Source of the DNA: Clostridium sp. AM22-11AC
GTDB taxonomy: Bacteria > Bacillota > Clostridia > Lachnospirales > Lachnospiraceae
Length of the DNA: 64,000 bases
NCBI RefSeq assembly: GCF_003473545.1
Contig: NZ_QUCM01000016.1
Span: 1 to 64,000 of the forward strand
Direction: 5' to 3'
Under the pieces are notes generated by a model that was not told the DNA's origin, did not search any database, and saw nothing but the letters and a program-made list of their open reading frames with translations. How positions within the stretch are numbered: the stretch's first letter is position 1; every line of letters begins with the position of its first letter. Position numbers and translations under genes: made by a program. Positions 53,337 through 62,712 of the stretch are shown in pieces.

Positions 53337-54419
53337 GTGATAAGAATTTTACAAGTTGTAAATGACATGCATCGCGCTGGGTTGGAAACGATGCTGATGA
53401 ATTATTATCGGAATATTGATCGTGAGAGAGTTCAGTTCGACTTTCTGACGCACCGACCGGAGAAAAGCGATTACGACGATGAAATTGTTAGCCTTGGAGG
53501 TAAGGTTTACTATGCTCCGAGATTGTATCCACAGAATTACCCGGCATATTTCAAATATATGAAGCAATTTTGGGCGGAGCATCCGGAGTACAAAATCGTT
53601 CATTCACATATTGACTCCATGAGCTATCTCCCTCTTCTGACAGCGAAGAAGGCAGGTGTACCTGTGAGAATTGCTCACAGCCATAACACCTCTATTGACA
53701 AGGATTTTAAGTATATTCTGAAGCAACTGTTCCGATATGGTATTAACTCTGTTGCTAACTATCACTTAGCGTGTGGATCGGAAGCGGGACGGTTTCTGTA
53801 CAGAAATGATGATTTCAAGGTTATTCCGAACGCGGTTGATGCTGAGCAGTTCTATTTCAATGCAGATGTCAGGGCTGATAAGAGAAAAGAATTGGGCCTC
53901 ACAGATCAGTTTGTTATCGGACATGTTGGGCGTTTGTCTTATCAGAAAAACCATAGGTTCCTGCTGAAAATTTTTGCTGAAATTGTCAAAAAAGAACAGA
54001 ACGCGATTCTGCTGCTGGCAGGCACCGGCGAAAAGGAGCAGGAACTTAGAGCGTTGGTCGAGCAGCTTGCATTGAACAACCAGGTGGTGTTTCTTGGCAA
54101 TAGGAGCGATGTCGCAGAGCTTTATCAGGCCATGGATGTTTTTGTGTTACCATCCCACTTTGAAGGAATTCCAGTGGTGGGTGTTGAAGCTCAGTTCGCG
54201 GACTTGCCTTGTGTTTTTTCTGATAAGGTCCCCAGCGAAGTCGCATTCAGTGAGAAAGTATGTTTTCTTCCATTGAGTGATTCTCCGGAAGCGTGGGCTA
54301 ATCGAATTATTGCGTGTAGAGGGCAGGGAAGAAGTTCTGACCGGAATGAAATTGTAAATAGCCATTATGATATCAAAACTGCGTACAAAATTTTGCAGGA
54401 TTACTATCTTGCCTTTTGA
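53337..54419 (+). CDS. GT4-family glycosyltransferase (EpsF-like)
   Basis: A 360-residue GT-B enzyme starting at GTG with AAAGGAG eight bases upstream. The N-terminus, ILQVVNDMHRAGLETMLMNY, is typical of the EpsF/CapM type in Gram-positive exopolysaccharide loci. The donor domain has IGHVGRLSYQKNHRFLLKIF and LPSHFEGIPVVGVEAQ. It adds one sugar to the repeat unit on the inner membrane face. Specificity is unknown. Confidence 0.9.
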   Translation: MIRILQVVNDMHRAGLETMLMNYYRNIDRERVQFDFLTHRPEKSDYDDEIVSLGGKVYYAPRLYPQNYPAYFKYMKQFWAEHPEYKIVHSHIDSMSYLPLLTAKKAGVPVRIAHSHNTSIDKDFKYILKQLFRYGINSVANYHLACGSEAGRFLYRNDDFKVIPNAVDAEQFYFNADVRADKRKELGLTDQFVIGHVGRLSYQKNHRFLLKIFAEIVKKEQNAILLLAGTGEKEQELRALVEQLALNNQVVFLGNRSDVAELYQAMDVFVLPSHFEGIPVVGVEAQFADLPCVFSDKVPSEVAFSEKVCFLPLSDSPEAWANRIIACRGQGRSSDRNEIVNSHYDIKTAYKILQDYYLAF

Positions 54420-54453
54420 TTGGTATTTGCAATATTTTTCGTGGAGGGAATAA

Positions 54454-55665
54454 ATGGGAATTGTATTATTTGAGAATAAAAGTGATTGCTGCGCATGCGG
54501 AGCTTGCCTGAATGTCTGTTCCAAAAGTGCGATCTCAATGAAACCCGACGCGGAGGGATTTTTGTATCCTGAAATCGATCCCAACAAGTGCGTGGAATGT
54601 GGCGTCTGCAAGAGAGTTTGCAAGTATAAAACATCAGACTTGAATGCTGTTGAAAGTACATACGCTGTGACAAATAGAGATGAGAAGCAAATTATGAAGG
54701 CTGCTTCCGGTGGCTTGTTCTCAGCAGCGGCTTCAACTATCTTGTCGGATGGTGGGTGTGTATTTGGTGCGACATTAACATTTGATAGCGGTCACCCCGA
54801 TACACACCACATCATGGTAGAGAATAAAGAGGATCTTTGGAAGTTGCAAGGATCGAAGTATGTGCAGAGTCGGATTGGCAGGACATATCAGCAGGCAAAG
54901 GAATGCCTGCAGCATGGGCGAACGGTTCTCTTTTCTGGTACACCGTGCCAGATAGCTGGCTTAAAAAGCTATTTGGGGAAAGTGTATGAGAACCTTTATA
55001 CAATGGACCTTATTTGCCATGGCGTTCCCTCTGCCGAATTCTTTGATGGTTATATTCAAGAGCTGAATAAGAAATATCGTGGCAAAGTAACAGAGTATAA
55101 GTTCCGCGATAAAACAAAAGGTTGGGGGATGAATACTGCCTTTGAGATTGTTCGCGGGGATAAGAAGACGACGATTTTTAAAACTGCAAAAGTTCAGTCA
55201 TATCTTTCGCTTTTCTATGATTGTAAAATATTTCGAGAAAACTGCTACAGCTGCCCGTATGCCGGCTCAAGCAGAGTTGGAGACGTGACAATTGGGGACT
55301 ATTGGGGTATTGAAAACGAACATCCTGAGTTGGATCATGATCCTGACTTTGATAAAGAAAAAGGCATTTCTTGCCTTCTAATCAATTCCCCTAAGGGACA
55401 GGAATTATTCGAACTTATAGAAAATCAGATTCATTTTGTTCCGTCCCAGTTTGCAAAGGTTGCGAAGACCAATGGGCAGTTAAAGGCACCTTCAGTCATG
55501 CCAATGGAACGTAATAATATCTTGGACATTAATAGAAGAAACGGATATGAAGGTGTAGAGCGCTATTTCAGCAGGAAATATCGTTATCAAATTTTACTCT
55601 ATACTGGATATGATTTGATTCCGCAAAAAGTGCGCAAGAGGTTGAAGAAAATTTTGAAGAGGTAA
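54454..55665 (+). CDS. Coenzyme F420 hydrogenase/dehydrogenase beta subunit-like iron-sulfur protein
   Basis: A 403-residue protein. Two [4Fe-4S] ferredoxin motifs open it (CCACGACLNVC and CVECGVCKRVC), followed by FrhB-type N- and C-terminal domains (KAASGGLFSAAAS, FSGTPCQIAGLKSYLG, DLICHGVPS, CYSCPYAGSSRVGDVTIGDYWG). Such proteins are frequent in capsule loci, paired with a pyruvyltransferase, as here. They are not linked to real F420 use in these organisms. The redox step is unknown. Confidence 0.88.
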   Translation: MGIVLFENKSDCCACGACLNVCSKSAISMKPDAEGFLYPEIDPNKCVECGVCKRVCKYKTSDLNAVESTYAVTNRDEKQIMKAASGGLFSAAASTILSDGGCVFGATLTFDSGHPDTHHIMVENKEDLWKLQGSKYVQSRIGRTYQQAKECLQHGRTVLFSGTPCQIAGLKSYLGKVYENLYTMDLICHGVPSAEFFDGYIQELNKKYRGKVTEYKFRDKTKGWGMNTAFEIVRGDKKTTIFKTAKVQSYLSLFYDCKIFRENCYSCPYAGSSRVGDVTIGDYWGIENEHPELDHDPDFDKEKGISCLLINSPKGQELFELIENQIHFVPSQFAKVAKTNGQLKAPSVMPMERNNILDINRRNGYEGVERYFSRKYRYQILLYTGYDLIPQKVRKRLKKILKR

Positions 55666-55669
55666 TTTG

Positions 55670-56794
55670 ATGGTTGTAAATGTGATTACAAGACATGCTC
55701 CGACGAATTATGGTTCTCTGTTACAGGCAATTGCAACACAAAGAGTGATTATGAATCTGGGGTATGAGTGTCGAATAATAAATTATATTCCGAAATGCGA
55801 AACTGGCGTTAGGATGGCGATTACGCAGCTTGAACAAAAAACAAAGTGGAGACGCAATCCGATTAAAAAAGCGATATATCTAATGGTGGCGGAGCCTGAA
55901 ACTTTGTTGATGGATAGAAAATTCTTGGCAATGAGAAAAAAATACCTGCTGATGGGACCCCGTTGTGCCACAACAGGGGAGCTTAAGAAATTGTATGCTG
56001 AGAAAAAGGACGAAGTTTTTCTTACCGGAAGCGATCAGGTGTGGGGACCTATCTCTACCGGACATTACGATCCAACTTATTTTCTTGATTTTGCCCCGAA
56101 AAGTTCACGCAAGCTTGCTTTTGCGGCCAGTTTTGGAAAAGCAATATTTGATGAACAAACACTCAAAGAATATGGAGTGCTTTTAAAAAAATATGACAGT
56201 TTGGCCGTTAGAGAGAACGTTGCGGTTGAACTCCTGAAAAAAATGGACATTTCGGCAAAGCAGGTACTTGATCCTACTTTATTAATGGACGCTGATGCTT
56301 GGTCCGAATATGTCAAACCAATGAAGAAACCTGAAAAATATGTACTTGTTTATCAGATCCATGCAAATTCGGATTTAGATCACTACGCAGTGAAGTTTGC
56401 TGAAAAAGCAGAGTTACCATTGCTCCGCGTTTCTCCGTTGCTTCACCAAGCAAAACGTAGCGGAAAGTTTGTGTACTGCCCTGATATCAGCGGATTTTTG
56501 GATCTCGTAAAAAATGCTGCCTATATGGTAACAGATTCATTTCATGGTACAGCTTTTGCTATCAATTTCAATACACAGTTTGTCGAAGTGCTTCCGAATA
56601 CAGGAACCAGCAGCCGAAATCAGAGTATTTTAGAATTGACTGGACTGACAGATAGAATCGTTCGAGATTTGAATGATTTTTCATATATCGATCAGGAGAT
56701 TGATTTTAAGGAAGCGAATGAAAAGATTGGTACAAGTAGAATAGAATCCATTCGGATTTTAGAGGAAATGCTGGCAGAGCAGATTGGAATTTGA
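55670..56794 (+). CDS. Polysaccharide pyruvyl transferase family protein
   Basis: A 374-residue GT-B-like protein of the PS_pyruv_trans/CsaB family: TRHAPTNYGSLLQAIATQR, LTGSDQVWGPISTGHYDPTY, FAASFGKA, VLDPTLLMDADAW and VTDSFHGTAFAINFN. It would add a pyruvate ketal from phosphoenolpyruvate to a sugar, giving the polymer negative charge. ATG 55670 lies just after an in-frame TTG and four bases after the preceding stop, so it is coupled to the F420-type gene. Confidence 0.88.
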   Translation: MVVNVITRHAPTNYGSLLQAIATQRVIMNLGYECRIINYIPKCETGVRMAITQLEQKTKWRRNPIKKAIYLMVAEPETLLMDRKFLAMRKKYLLMGPRCATTGELKKLYAEKKDEVFLTGSDQVWGPISTGHYDPTYFLDFAPKSSRKLAFAASFGKAIFDEQTLKEYGVLLKKYDSLAVRENVAVELLKKMDISAKQVLDPTLLMDADAWSEYVKPMKKPEKYVLVYQIHANSDLDHYAVKFAEKAELPLLRVSPLLHQAKRSGKFVYCPDISGFLDLVKNAAYMVTDSFHGTAFAINFNTQFVEVLPNTGTSSRNQSILELTGLTDRIVRDLNDFSYIDQEIDFKEANEKIGTSRIESIRILEEMLAEQIGI

Positions 56795-56820
56795 CCGTAA
56801 GGATAGTGGAGGATGGACGA

Positions 56821-57867
56821 ATGAATATAGCTATTATATCTCACAGTGCCGGTGGTGGTGGAGCAGAACGTGTGGCTGTTAATTTAGCAAACCATTTATT
56901 GAACGAGAACGAGGTGTTTTTCTGTGCCGTACATTCAGATAGAAGGGAATATTATTTGGATCCGAAAGTTCAATATGATTATATAGGAACAGAAAGAGGC
57001 GGATTTAGAGGGCAGCTATCTATTGCTATTAATCTGAGAAAATACATAAAGAAAAATAATATAGAAGTCATGATTTCTTTTATTTCTGTTGAGGGTATTT
57101 TCTTGATTGGCAATAAAAAACTTTTTAAAATATATTCCTTGCGGAATGATCCGACAAAGTTCTTTAATAGTGGGCTTAAAAAGATCCTTAGAAATTTAGT
57201 GTATTGGGATGCGGATAAAATCGTATTTCAAACCCCAGATGCCAGAGATTATTTTTGCCAAAAGATCCGTGAACATGGAGTCTTGATTCCCAACCCTGTG
57301 AAGAGCGGATTACCCTACTGGAATGAAGAAAACCACCGAAAAGAAGTTGTGGTTGCATGTCGTATTAACAAACAAAAGAACCTTTTTATGCTATTGGACG
57401 CATACCGTATTGTTTGGGAAAAGCGGCAGGACTATAAACTTTCGATTTACGGAGAAGGGGAGCTGAAGAAAGCCCTTGTGAGGTACGCTGAGCAGTTGGG
57501 CATTTCGGAGGCGGTGAAATTTCACGGTTTCTCCAGTGAAATTCACAAAATTATGGCCGAATCGGCTATTTATGTTTCTTCCTCTGACTATGAAGGTATT
57601 TCGAATTCCATGTTGGAAGCGTTGGCAATTGGAATTCCGGCGGTATGCACGGATTGCCCGGTAGGTGGCGCTAGAATGTATATTCGTGACGGGGAAAATG
57701 GTTATTTGATTCCTGTAGGAGATGCGGATGTGATGGCTGATCGTATGCTCGCCTTAATGGAAGACAAAAAACTTGGAGAATCTTTTTCTAAAGAGTCTGT
57801 TAAAATTCGTGAAGAACTCACAGACGATAGAATCTTTGGTATGTGGAAAGCGTTACTGGTTCGATAA
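56821..57867 (+). CDS. GT4-family glycosyltransferase
   Basis: A 348-residue GT-B enzyme. The N-terminus is ISHSAGGGGAERVAVNLANH, and the donor domain has VVACRINKQKNLFMLLDAY and SSSDYEGISNSMLEALAIG with both motif glutamates. ATG 56821 follows GTGGAGG at nine bases; a reading from 56791 would overlap the preceding gene. Sugar specificity cannot be inferred. Confidence 0.9.
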   Translation: MNIAIISHSAGGGGAERVAVNLANHLLNENEVFFCAVHSDRREYYLDPKVQYDYIGTERGGFRGQLSIAINLRKYIKKNNIEVMISFISVEGIFLIGNKKLFKIYSLRNDPTKFFNSGLKKILRNLVYWDADKIVFQTPDARDYFCQKIREHGVLIPNPVKSGLPYWNEENHRKEVVVACRINKQKNLFMLLDAYRIVWEKRQDYKLSIYGEGELKKALVRYAEQLGISEAVKFHGFSSEIHKIMAESAIYVSSSDYEGISNSMLEALAIGIPAVCTDCPVGGARMYIRDGENGYLIPVGDADVMADRMLALMEDKKLGESFSKESVKIREELTDDRIFGMWKALLVR

Positions 57868-57948
57868 GTTTCTCCGTAATTTGATTAAATGCGAGATCAA
57901 ACTGGATTGTCTTTGTGAAATTTGAAGCAATCGGAAAAGGAGAATGGA

Positions 57949-59199
57949 ATGGAAATCAGAATTAACAAATCGGCGATTACACAATATTTATTGATATACC
58001 TCATGTTCATAATTCCTGGAAGTTGTTTGTTTGCAAAGTACTGGACAGGAACTATGAAGTATTTTGTGTTACTTATAGTATATGTTGCCTTGATTGCTTT
58101 TAAGAACAAATATCAATCTCGGTATTCGATTTGCTTTCTTTTATTATTGTTGTTCTTTACTGTATTTTCTAGATTTTTGGTTGGTGGTGTAGGACTTTCT
58201 GCGTGGTGTCAGTTTGCTGTGTGTATTCTTAGCACACAAATTGCTATTTGTTGTGATAGAGAAAATTTTTTAAATAGATGGATTCATACTGTTGAATTTT
58301 TTGCAGCAATTAGTATTGGGTTTTGGGCCGTCTTTTGTATTGCACCGAATTTAGTCAACCTTTGGCCGGCTCAATCTTATGATACTCAGGCGCTGGGAAC
58401 AGCAGGATGGGAAACATATTGGCATGGTAAAGGAGTACTTCTGTATAGCTACTTGGAAATTCATCCCACAAGAAATTGTGGCATTTTCACTGAACCAGGA
58501 GTCTATCAGATTGTTTTGAACATGGCATTGTTTGTGTTACTGTTTTGGAAAGATAAACTCTCTTTTGCAGCGGAAAGACGATATAGAAGATGCTTAAATA
58601 TAATCTTAATAGGAATTATTACAGCTCAATCGACGACAGGTTATTTGGGATTGATTCTCATCTTGTTTTTCTTTTATTTTACTCATCAAGAATATGAGGT
58701 GAGCCGAGTTAAATTTTACTTAATGGGATTGGTTTTTATTGCTCTTGTTGTTTTATTTGTAGATTATGCAACAAGAGCAAATGATAGTATTTTGTATAAA
58801 CAGATTATCGAAAAACTATTTGGATCTTCTGGTAGCGGTTTTGATGTATCATCGGGGACAGGCCAGTATAGATTAGGAACCATGATGATTAGTCTTGCAA
58901 CCGTTTTTCAGCATCCATTGGGAGTAGGATATGACGCGTTCTATGCAGCACGAAATGCTTTTGGAAGTGGTTTAGTAGCAGCAAGTCTTTTAGCTTTTGC
59001 TGCTGTTTATGGGATTATCCCATGGTTGATAGTTCTTGGAATGATATTCACGCCGGTGTTTAGATATCAAAGAAGAGCAGTTGCATTTTTGTATGTTTTG
59101 CTTTTTGTAAATACTACTTTGGCACAAACAGATTTGATATATCCGGCATTTTTCATGATTCCAATGTATTTGGTGGCAACTAAGAATATGAGGAGGTGA
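57949..59199 (+). CDS. Capsule repeat-unit polymerase (Wzy-like)
   Basis: A 416-residue integral membrane protein with about ten hydrophobic segments and a long extracytoplasmic loop (about 140-190) containing GTAGWETYWHGKG and PTRNCGIFTEPGVYQ. This resembles the polymerase loop of Wzy/O-antigen ligase proteins. The base composition is markedly AT-rich, as in many serotype-specific genes. ATG 57949 follows AAAAGGAG. It would link repeat units outside the membrane after flipping. Confidence 0.82.
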   Translation: MEIRINKSAITQYLLIYLMFIIPGSCLFAKYWTGTMKYFVLLIVYVALIAFKNKYQSRYSICFLLLLLFFTVFSRFLVGGVGLSAWCQFAVCILSTQIAICCDRENFLNRWIHTVEFFAAISIGFWAVFCIAPNLVNLWPAQSYDTQALGTAGWETYWHGKGVLLYSYLEIHPTRNCGIFTEPGVYQIVLNMALFVLLFWKDKLSFAAERRYRRCLNIILIGIITAQSTTGYLGLILILFFFYFTHQEYEVSRVKFYLMGLVFIALVVLFVDYATRANDSILYKQIIEKLFGSSGSGFDVSSGTGQYRLGTMMISLATVFQHPLGVGYDAFYAARNAFGSGLVAASLLAFAAVYGIIPWLIVLGMIFTPVFRYQRRAVAFLYVLLFVNTTLAQTDLIYPAFFMIPMYLVATKNMRR

Positions 59200-59208
59200 C
59201 AATAACCG

Positions 59209-60138
59209 ATGAAGAAAACTCTTATGATATGCTCTAACGAAAATGCGTACTATTTTGATCATGTCCATATTCCGGGATTATCAATTAGAGGACTCTTTAA
59301 GAACCACGCTGAGTTCAATAATCCTGTACTCAAATTTCTCAGAAAAGCGAAATCGAGATGGACATGTTTCTTTTATCAGGATTGGTTCAAAAATATTGAT
59401 TCATATGAAAAAATAATTGTATTAGATGTGGCTTTTTCCTATGATTCTCAACTTCTACGAAATATTGCACAGAAAGCTACGGATTCGAAGTTGTATTTTT
59501 ATTCTTGGAATATAGCAAAGGATGAATCAAAATTTGAAATTACTTATAATGCGGTAAAGGATTCCGGATTTCAGTTTTATTCATACGATAGAGGAGAGTG
59601 CGAAAAGTATGGTTTGAAGTTCAATACAATCATGTATGATCGCACCTTGACTTTGCAGACAGCTCATGAACAATATGATACTTTGTTCCTTGGATATTTA
59701 AAAGACAGGAAGGAAGATATTTTATCGTTATATGATATGTTTACTTCTGCAGGATTAACTCCAAGATTTGTTATTGTTAGTAAGGGAGAAAGAAAAGAAA
59801 AATTTCCATTTGAATATCGAGATGATTATGTAGGGTACTACGATTATTTAAAGATGGTCGGAACCAGTCGTGCCATATTAGATATTGCGCAACAGAAACA
59901 AGATGGATATTCGATGAGAGTGATGGAGGCAATCTTTTTTAATAAAAAACTTGTTACAACGAATACTGCGGTTAAACAATCAGTATTTTATGACGAAAAT
60001 AATATCTTCATTGTTGACTTAAAAACAACTACTGCAGATGAACTTCAAGCTTTCTTTGCAAAGCCTTTTAGAAACTACAGTGACGAAGTTCGAGAATATT
60101 ATTCCATAGAAGCGTGGGTTGACCGCTTTACCGAGTAG
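59209..60138 (+). CDS. Putative glycosyltransferase-like capsule protein
   Basis: A 309-residue soluble AT-rich gene product. The C-terminal half (FLGYLKDRKEDILSLYDMF, ILDIAQQKQDGYSMRVMEAI, FNKKLVTTN) has the organisation of the donor half of CgeB/RfaS-like GT-B glycosyltransferases. A clear donor-site signature is lacking, so the assignment is tentative. AGGAGG precedes the ATG. It lies between the polymerase and an acetyltransferase, and it could act on the same sugar. Confidence 0.6.
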   Translation: MKKTLMICSNENAYYFDHVHIPGLSIRGLFKNHAEFNNPVLKFLRKAKSRWTCFFYQDWFKNIDSYEKIIVLDVAFSYDSQLLRNIAQKATDSKLYFYSWNIAKDESKFEITYNAVKDSGFQFYSYDRGECEKYGLKFNTIMYDRTLTLQTAHEQYDTLFLGYLKDRKEDILSLYDMFTSAGLTPRFVIVSKGERKEKFPFEYRDDYVGYYDYLKMVGTSRAILDIAQQKQDGYSMRVMEAIFFNKKLVTTNTAVKQSVFYDENNIFIVDLKTTTADELQAFFAKPFRNYSDEVREYYSIEAWVDRFTE

Positions 60139-60159
60139 CTTTTGAAAGGAGCAGACTGT

Positions 60160-60735
60160 GTGGATATAAAGAAAAAAATTCGTAGAAAGATAGAATTATA
60201 CAATTTTAAGCGAAATCATAGAGGCTTGTATGTCGATGGTTCTTTACAGCTTCGGCTTCCCAAGTATATATCATGCGGTTCCAATATCGCGATAGGAGAG
60301 AATAGCAAACTCTTGTGCTGGGATTCTTACAATGGTAAGAAATTTGAGACTTCTCCCTCAATTATAATTGGATCTGGGGTACGTATAACGCGGAACCTGA
60401 CGATTCAATGTGCCAATAGAGTTCAAATCGGTGATAATGTGCTGATAGCGTCTGATGTTTTCATCATAGATTATAATCATGGAAATTCGCCACTTACAAA
60501 GAATTACCGAGATAATCCCTTAAATATTTCGGTGGGGGGCGTAACAATTGAGAATGGGGTTTGGATTGGGAATAATGTTATTATTCTTCCAAATGTAACA
60601 ATAGGGGAAAAAAGTATAGTGGGTGCTGGTTCTGTAGTAACGAAAAGTATTCCTGCATACTCAGTTGCAGTAGGGAACCCGGCTCATGTTATTAAGCATT
60701 TTGATTTTGAGGCTAATATATGGATAGAGGATTAG
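60160..60735 (+). CDS. Left-handed beta-helix acyltransferase
   Basis: A 191-residue hexapeptide-repeat enzyme. Repeats run from about residue 50 (IAIGEN, IIIGSG, VQIGDNVLIA, VTIENGVWIGNNVIIL, VTIGEKSIVGAGSVV) to the closing VAVGNPAHVIK. The catalytic His is in DYNHGNSP. It is typical of WbbJ/maltose O-acetyltransferase-like enzymes that decorate capsule sugars with acetyl from acetyl-CoA. The GTG at 60160 is eight bases after AAAGGAG. Confidence 0.88.
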   Translation: MDIKKKIRRKIELYNFKRNHRGLYVDGSLQLRLPKYISCGSNIAIGENSKLLCWDSYNGKKFETSPSIIIGSGVRITRNLTIQCANRVQIGDNVLIASDVFIIDYNHGNSPLTKNYRDNPLNISVGGVTIENGVWIGNNVIILPNVTIGEKSIVGAGSVVTKSIPAYSVAVGNPAHVIKHFDFEANIWIED

Positions 60736-60736
60736 A

Positions 60737-62185
60737 ATGAACAAAATATTAGATAAAATAAAGAATGTGCCCATCGGAGTAAAAGCGGCAACAGTGTATA
60801 CCTTGGCATCTGTTTTTTCAAAAGGGCTGGCAATTATCACAGTACCAATTTTTACGAGAATCATGTCTACTTCTGAAATTGGTGTAGTTAATTTATATAA
60901 TTCGTGGCATTCCATGTTGAATGCAGTAGTGACGCTTTCATTAACGTCTGGAGGTTATTCTGCCGCATTAAAAGAGTTTGGAAAAGAGAGAGATCAATAT
61001 CAGTCATCGGTATTATCATTAACGTCTTTTGTTGCGTTAATTGTTGCTTTGATTTATATAATATGTCCGTCTTTTTGGAATGGACTGACCGGTCTGTCAA
61101 CAGATTTAATGGTCTTGATGCTGATTGGTTTTTTTGTAGCCCCAGCATATGATTTTTGGCTTGCAAGACAGCGGTACGAATATAAATATAAACTTGCGGG
61201 CAGTTTAACAGCTATTACAGCTCTTCTTGCATCGTTATGTGCTGTAATGATTGTGCTTCACATGAACGCTAAGGAACTGTCTGACGTGGCGAATGGACGA
61301 CTCTATGCATCGAATATCGTATCTTATATTGTTTACGGAATTTTGTGGTTCATCATTATTTTTAGAGGGAAAACATTTTTCAATAAGGAATATTGGAAAT
61401 TCTCCTTACAATTGAGCATTCCTTTGATTGGATATGCCTTAGCTGCACAGGTTCTTAGCGTATCGGATCGGATGATGATTAGCAGAATGGTGGATAATAG
61501 TGCAGTTGGAATTTATAGTACTTTGTATACCGTTAGTTCGATATCTTTACTGGTATGGAGTGCGATAAATGCTTCTTTTATACCATATCTGTATCAGAAT
61601 ATTGAGTCAGATAAGAATGAAATAAAGAAATATTCACTTTTGCTTATGGGCGCTTATGCGATTGTGGCTGCATTATTAACATTCTTTGCTCCTGAAATTG
61701 TAAGAACATTAGCTACTGAGGAATATTATGAAGCGATTTATATTATGCCACCTATTGCTGGCGGTGTGTTTCTGACATGCGTATCCAATATGTACTCGAA
61801 TATTATGATTTACTATAAGAAAACTCAATATATTATGTATGCTTCGATAGCTGCGGCAGCTACCAATGTTGTTTTGAACTATTTTTGTATTGCGAAATTT
61901 GGTTATATGGCTGCGGCATATACTACTCTGGTTGCGTATATCGTATTAGCTCTTGGAGAGGCTGTTTGTGCTCATGTGGTATGTAAAAAAGAGAGAGGTG
62001 CCAACTACGAGGTATACAACGATAAAGCAGTTGGACTGATGGCGGTTATGGCCATTCTACTATGCTTGAGCGGATTAATTTGGTATCAGTATGCTGTTTT
62101 AAGATATGGAATTATTATAGCTGGCTGTGCGGTTGGTGCCGTACTGGGATATAGAGTTATAAAAATGAGGAAGGTGAAGCAGTAA
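60737..62185 (+). CDS. Oligosaccharide flippase (Wzx-like)
   Basis: A 482-residue membrane protein with about 12-14 segments of the MVF/polysaccharide transporter family. The N-terminus, AATVYTLASVFSKGLAIITV then PIFTRIMSTSEIG, is the Wzx signature. It moves lipid-linked repeat units to the outer face for polymerisation. It begins one base after the preceding stop and overlaps the following broken gene at TAATG. AT-rich like its neighbours. Confidence 0.9.
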   Translation: MNKILDKIKNVPIGVKAATVYTLASVFSKGLAIITVPIFTRIMSTSEIGVVNLYNSWHSMLNAVVTLSLTSGGYSAALKEFGKERDQYQSSVLSLTSFVALIVALIYIICPSFWNGLTGLSTDLMVLMLIGFFVAPAYDFWLARQRYEYKYKLAGSLTAITALLASLCAVMIVLHMNAKELSDVANGRLYASNIVSYIVYGILWFIIIFRGKTFFNKEYWKFSLQLSIPLIGYALAAQVLSVSDRMMISRMVDNSAVGIYSTLYTVSSISLLVWSAINASFIPYLYQNIESDKNEIKKYSLLLMGAYAIVAALLTFFAPEIVRTLATEEYYEAIYIMPPIAGGVFLTCVSNMYSNIMIYYKKTQYIMYASIAAAATNVVLNYFCIAKFGYMAAAYTTLVAYIVLALGEAVCAHVVCKKERGANYEVYNDKAVGLMAVMAILLCLSGLIWYQYAVLRYGIIIAGCAVGAVLGYRVIKMRKVKQ

Positions 62186-62709
62186 TGTTATACAAGATTA
62201 TAGGTGCTCTTGTTTTTCCGGCATTCTTTTGTTACCGAAACAATTCATTGCTGAAAGAGGATATGAAGCGCTACAGCGCTCCGTTTACTGGATACGAAAA
62301 GTTGATTTTTTAATGTCGAAACATAAACCTTTTAGGTCTGTGTTTTATTATCAAAATAAGAATACAAAATGGCGGTACATAGTAAAAGTTGTTTTTCCGC
62401 CACTTCAGACAGTGGAAATCGGAGAAATTATTTGGGGGGGGGGTATACATCCCGCACTCTATAGCAGTGATATCCCCTTACAAGGCCGGTAAGAATTTGT
62501 CAGTGCTGCCGGGAGTTGTTATTGGTAAAAACGGGGAAGGTGACAGAAGTAAAACCAATCCTACGATTTTAGATAATGTTACCATTGGCGCAGAGAGTGT
62601 TGTGGCAAAGGATGTTTCATCGAATACAATTGTTGCTGGAAATTCTGCTCAAGTAATAAAAAAATATAATTTTGACAAAGAGATTTGGGAAAAAACGAAG
62701 GAGGACTAA
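62185..62709 (+). pseudogene. Frameshifted serine-acetyltransferase-like O-acetyltransferase
   Basis: The reading frame from ATG 62185 (MLYKIIGALVFPAFFCYRNN) stops at 62311-62313 just after a run of six T. Homologous sequence continues in another frame (SKHKPFRSVFYYQNKNTKWR) to a run of ten G at 62434-62443, then in the third frame (GGGVYIPHSIAV, ILDNVTIGAESVVAKDV, VVAGNSAQVIKKYN) to 62709. This is the hexapeptide acetyltransferase plan of capsule-locus serine acetyltransferases. Adding one T and removing one G would restore one chain of about 174 residues. In this sequence it should be inactive. Confidence 0.82.
62434..62443 (+). repeat. G10 homopolymer inside acetyltransferase gene
   Basis: Ten consecutive G encode the glycine-rich turn before the YIPH motif. 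Nine or twelve G would keep the preceding frame open into the catalytic half, ten does not. The run resembles the G10 upstream of the capsule operon at 40989. Confidence 0.9.
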
Positions 62710-62712
62710 AAA

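Noticed and set aside
51986..53368. A 460-codon minus-strand frame opposite the UDP-glucose dehydrogenase gene
   Set aside because: The opposite strand encodes an intact, motif-complete dehydrogenase. The antisense frame is long only because of codon bias and has no recognisable domain.
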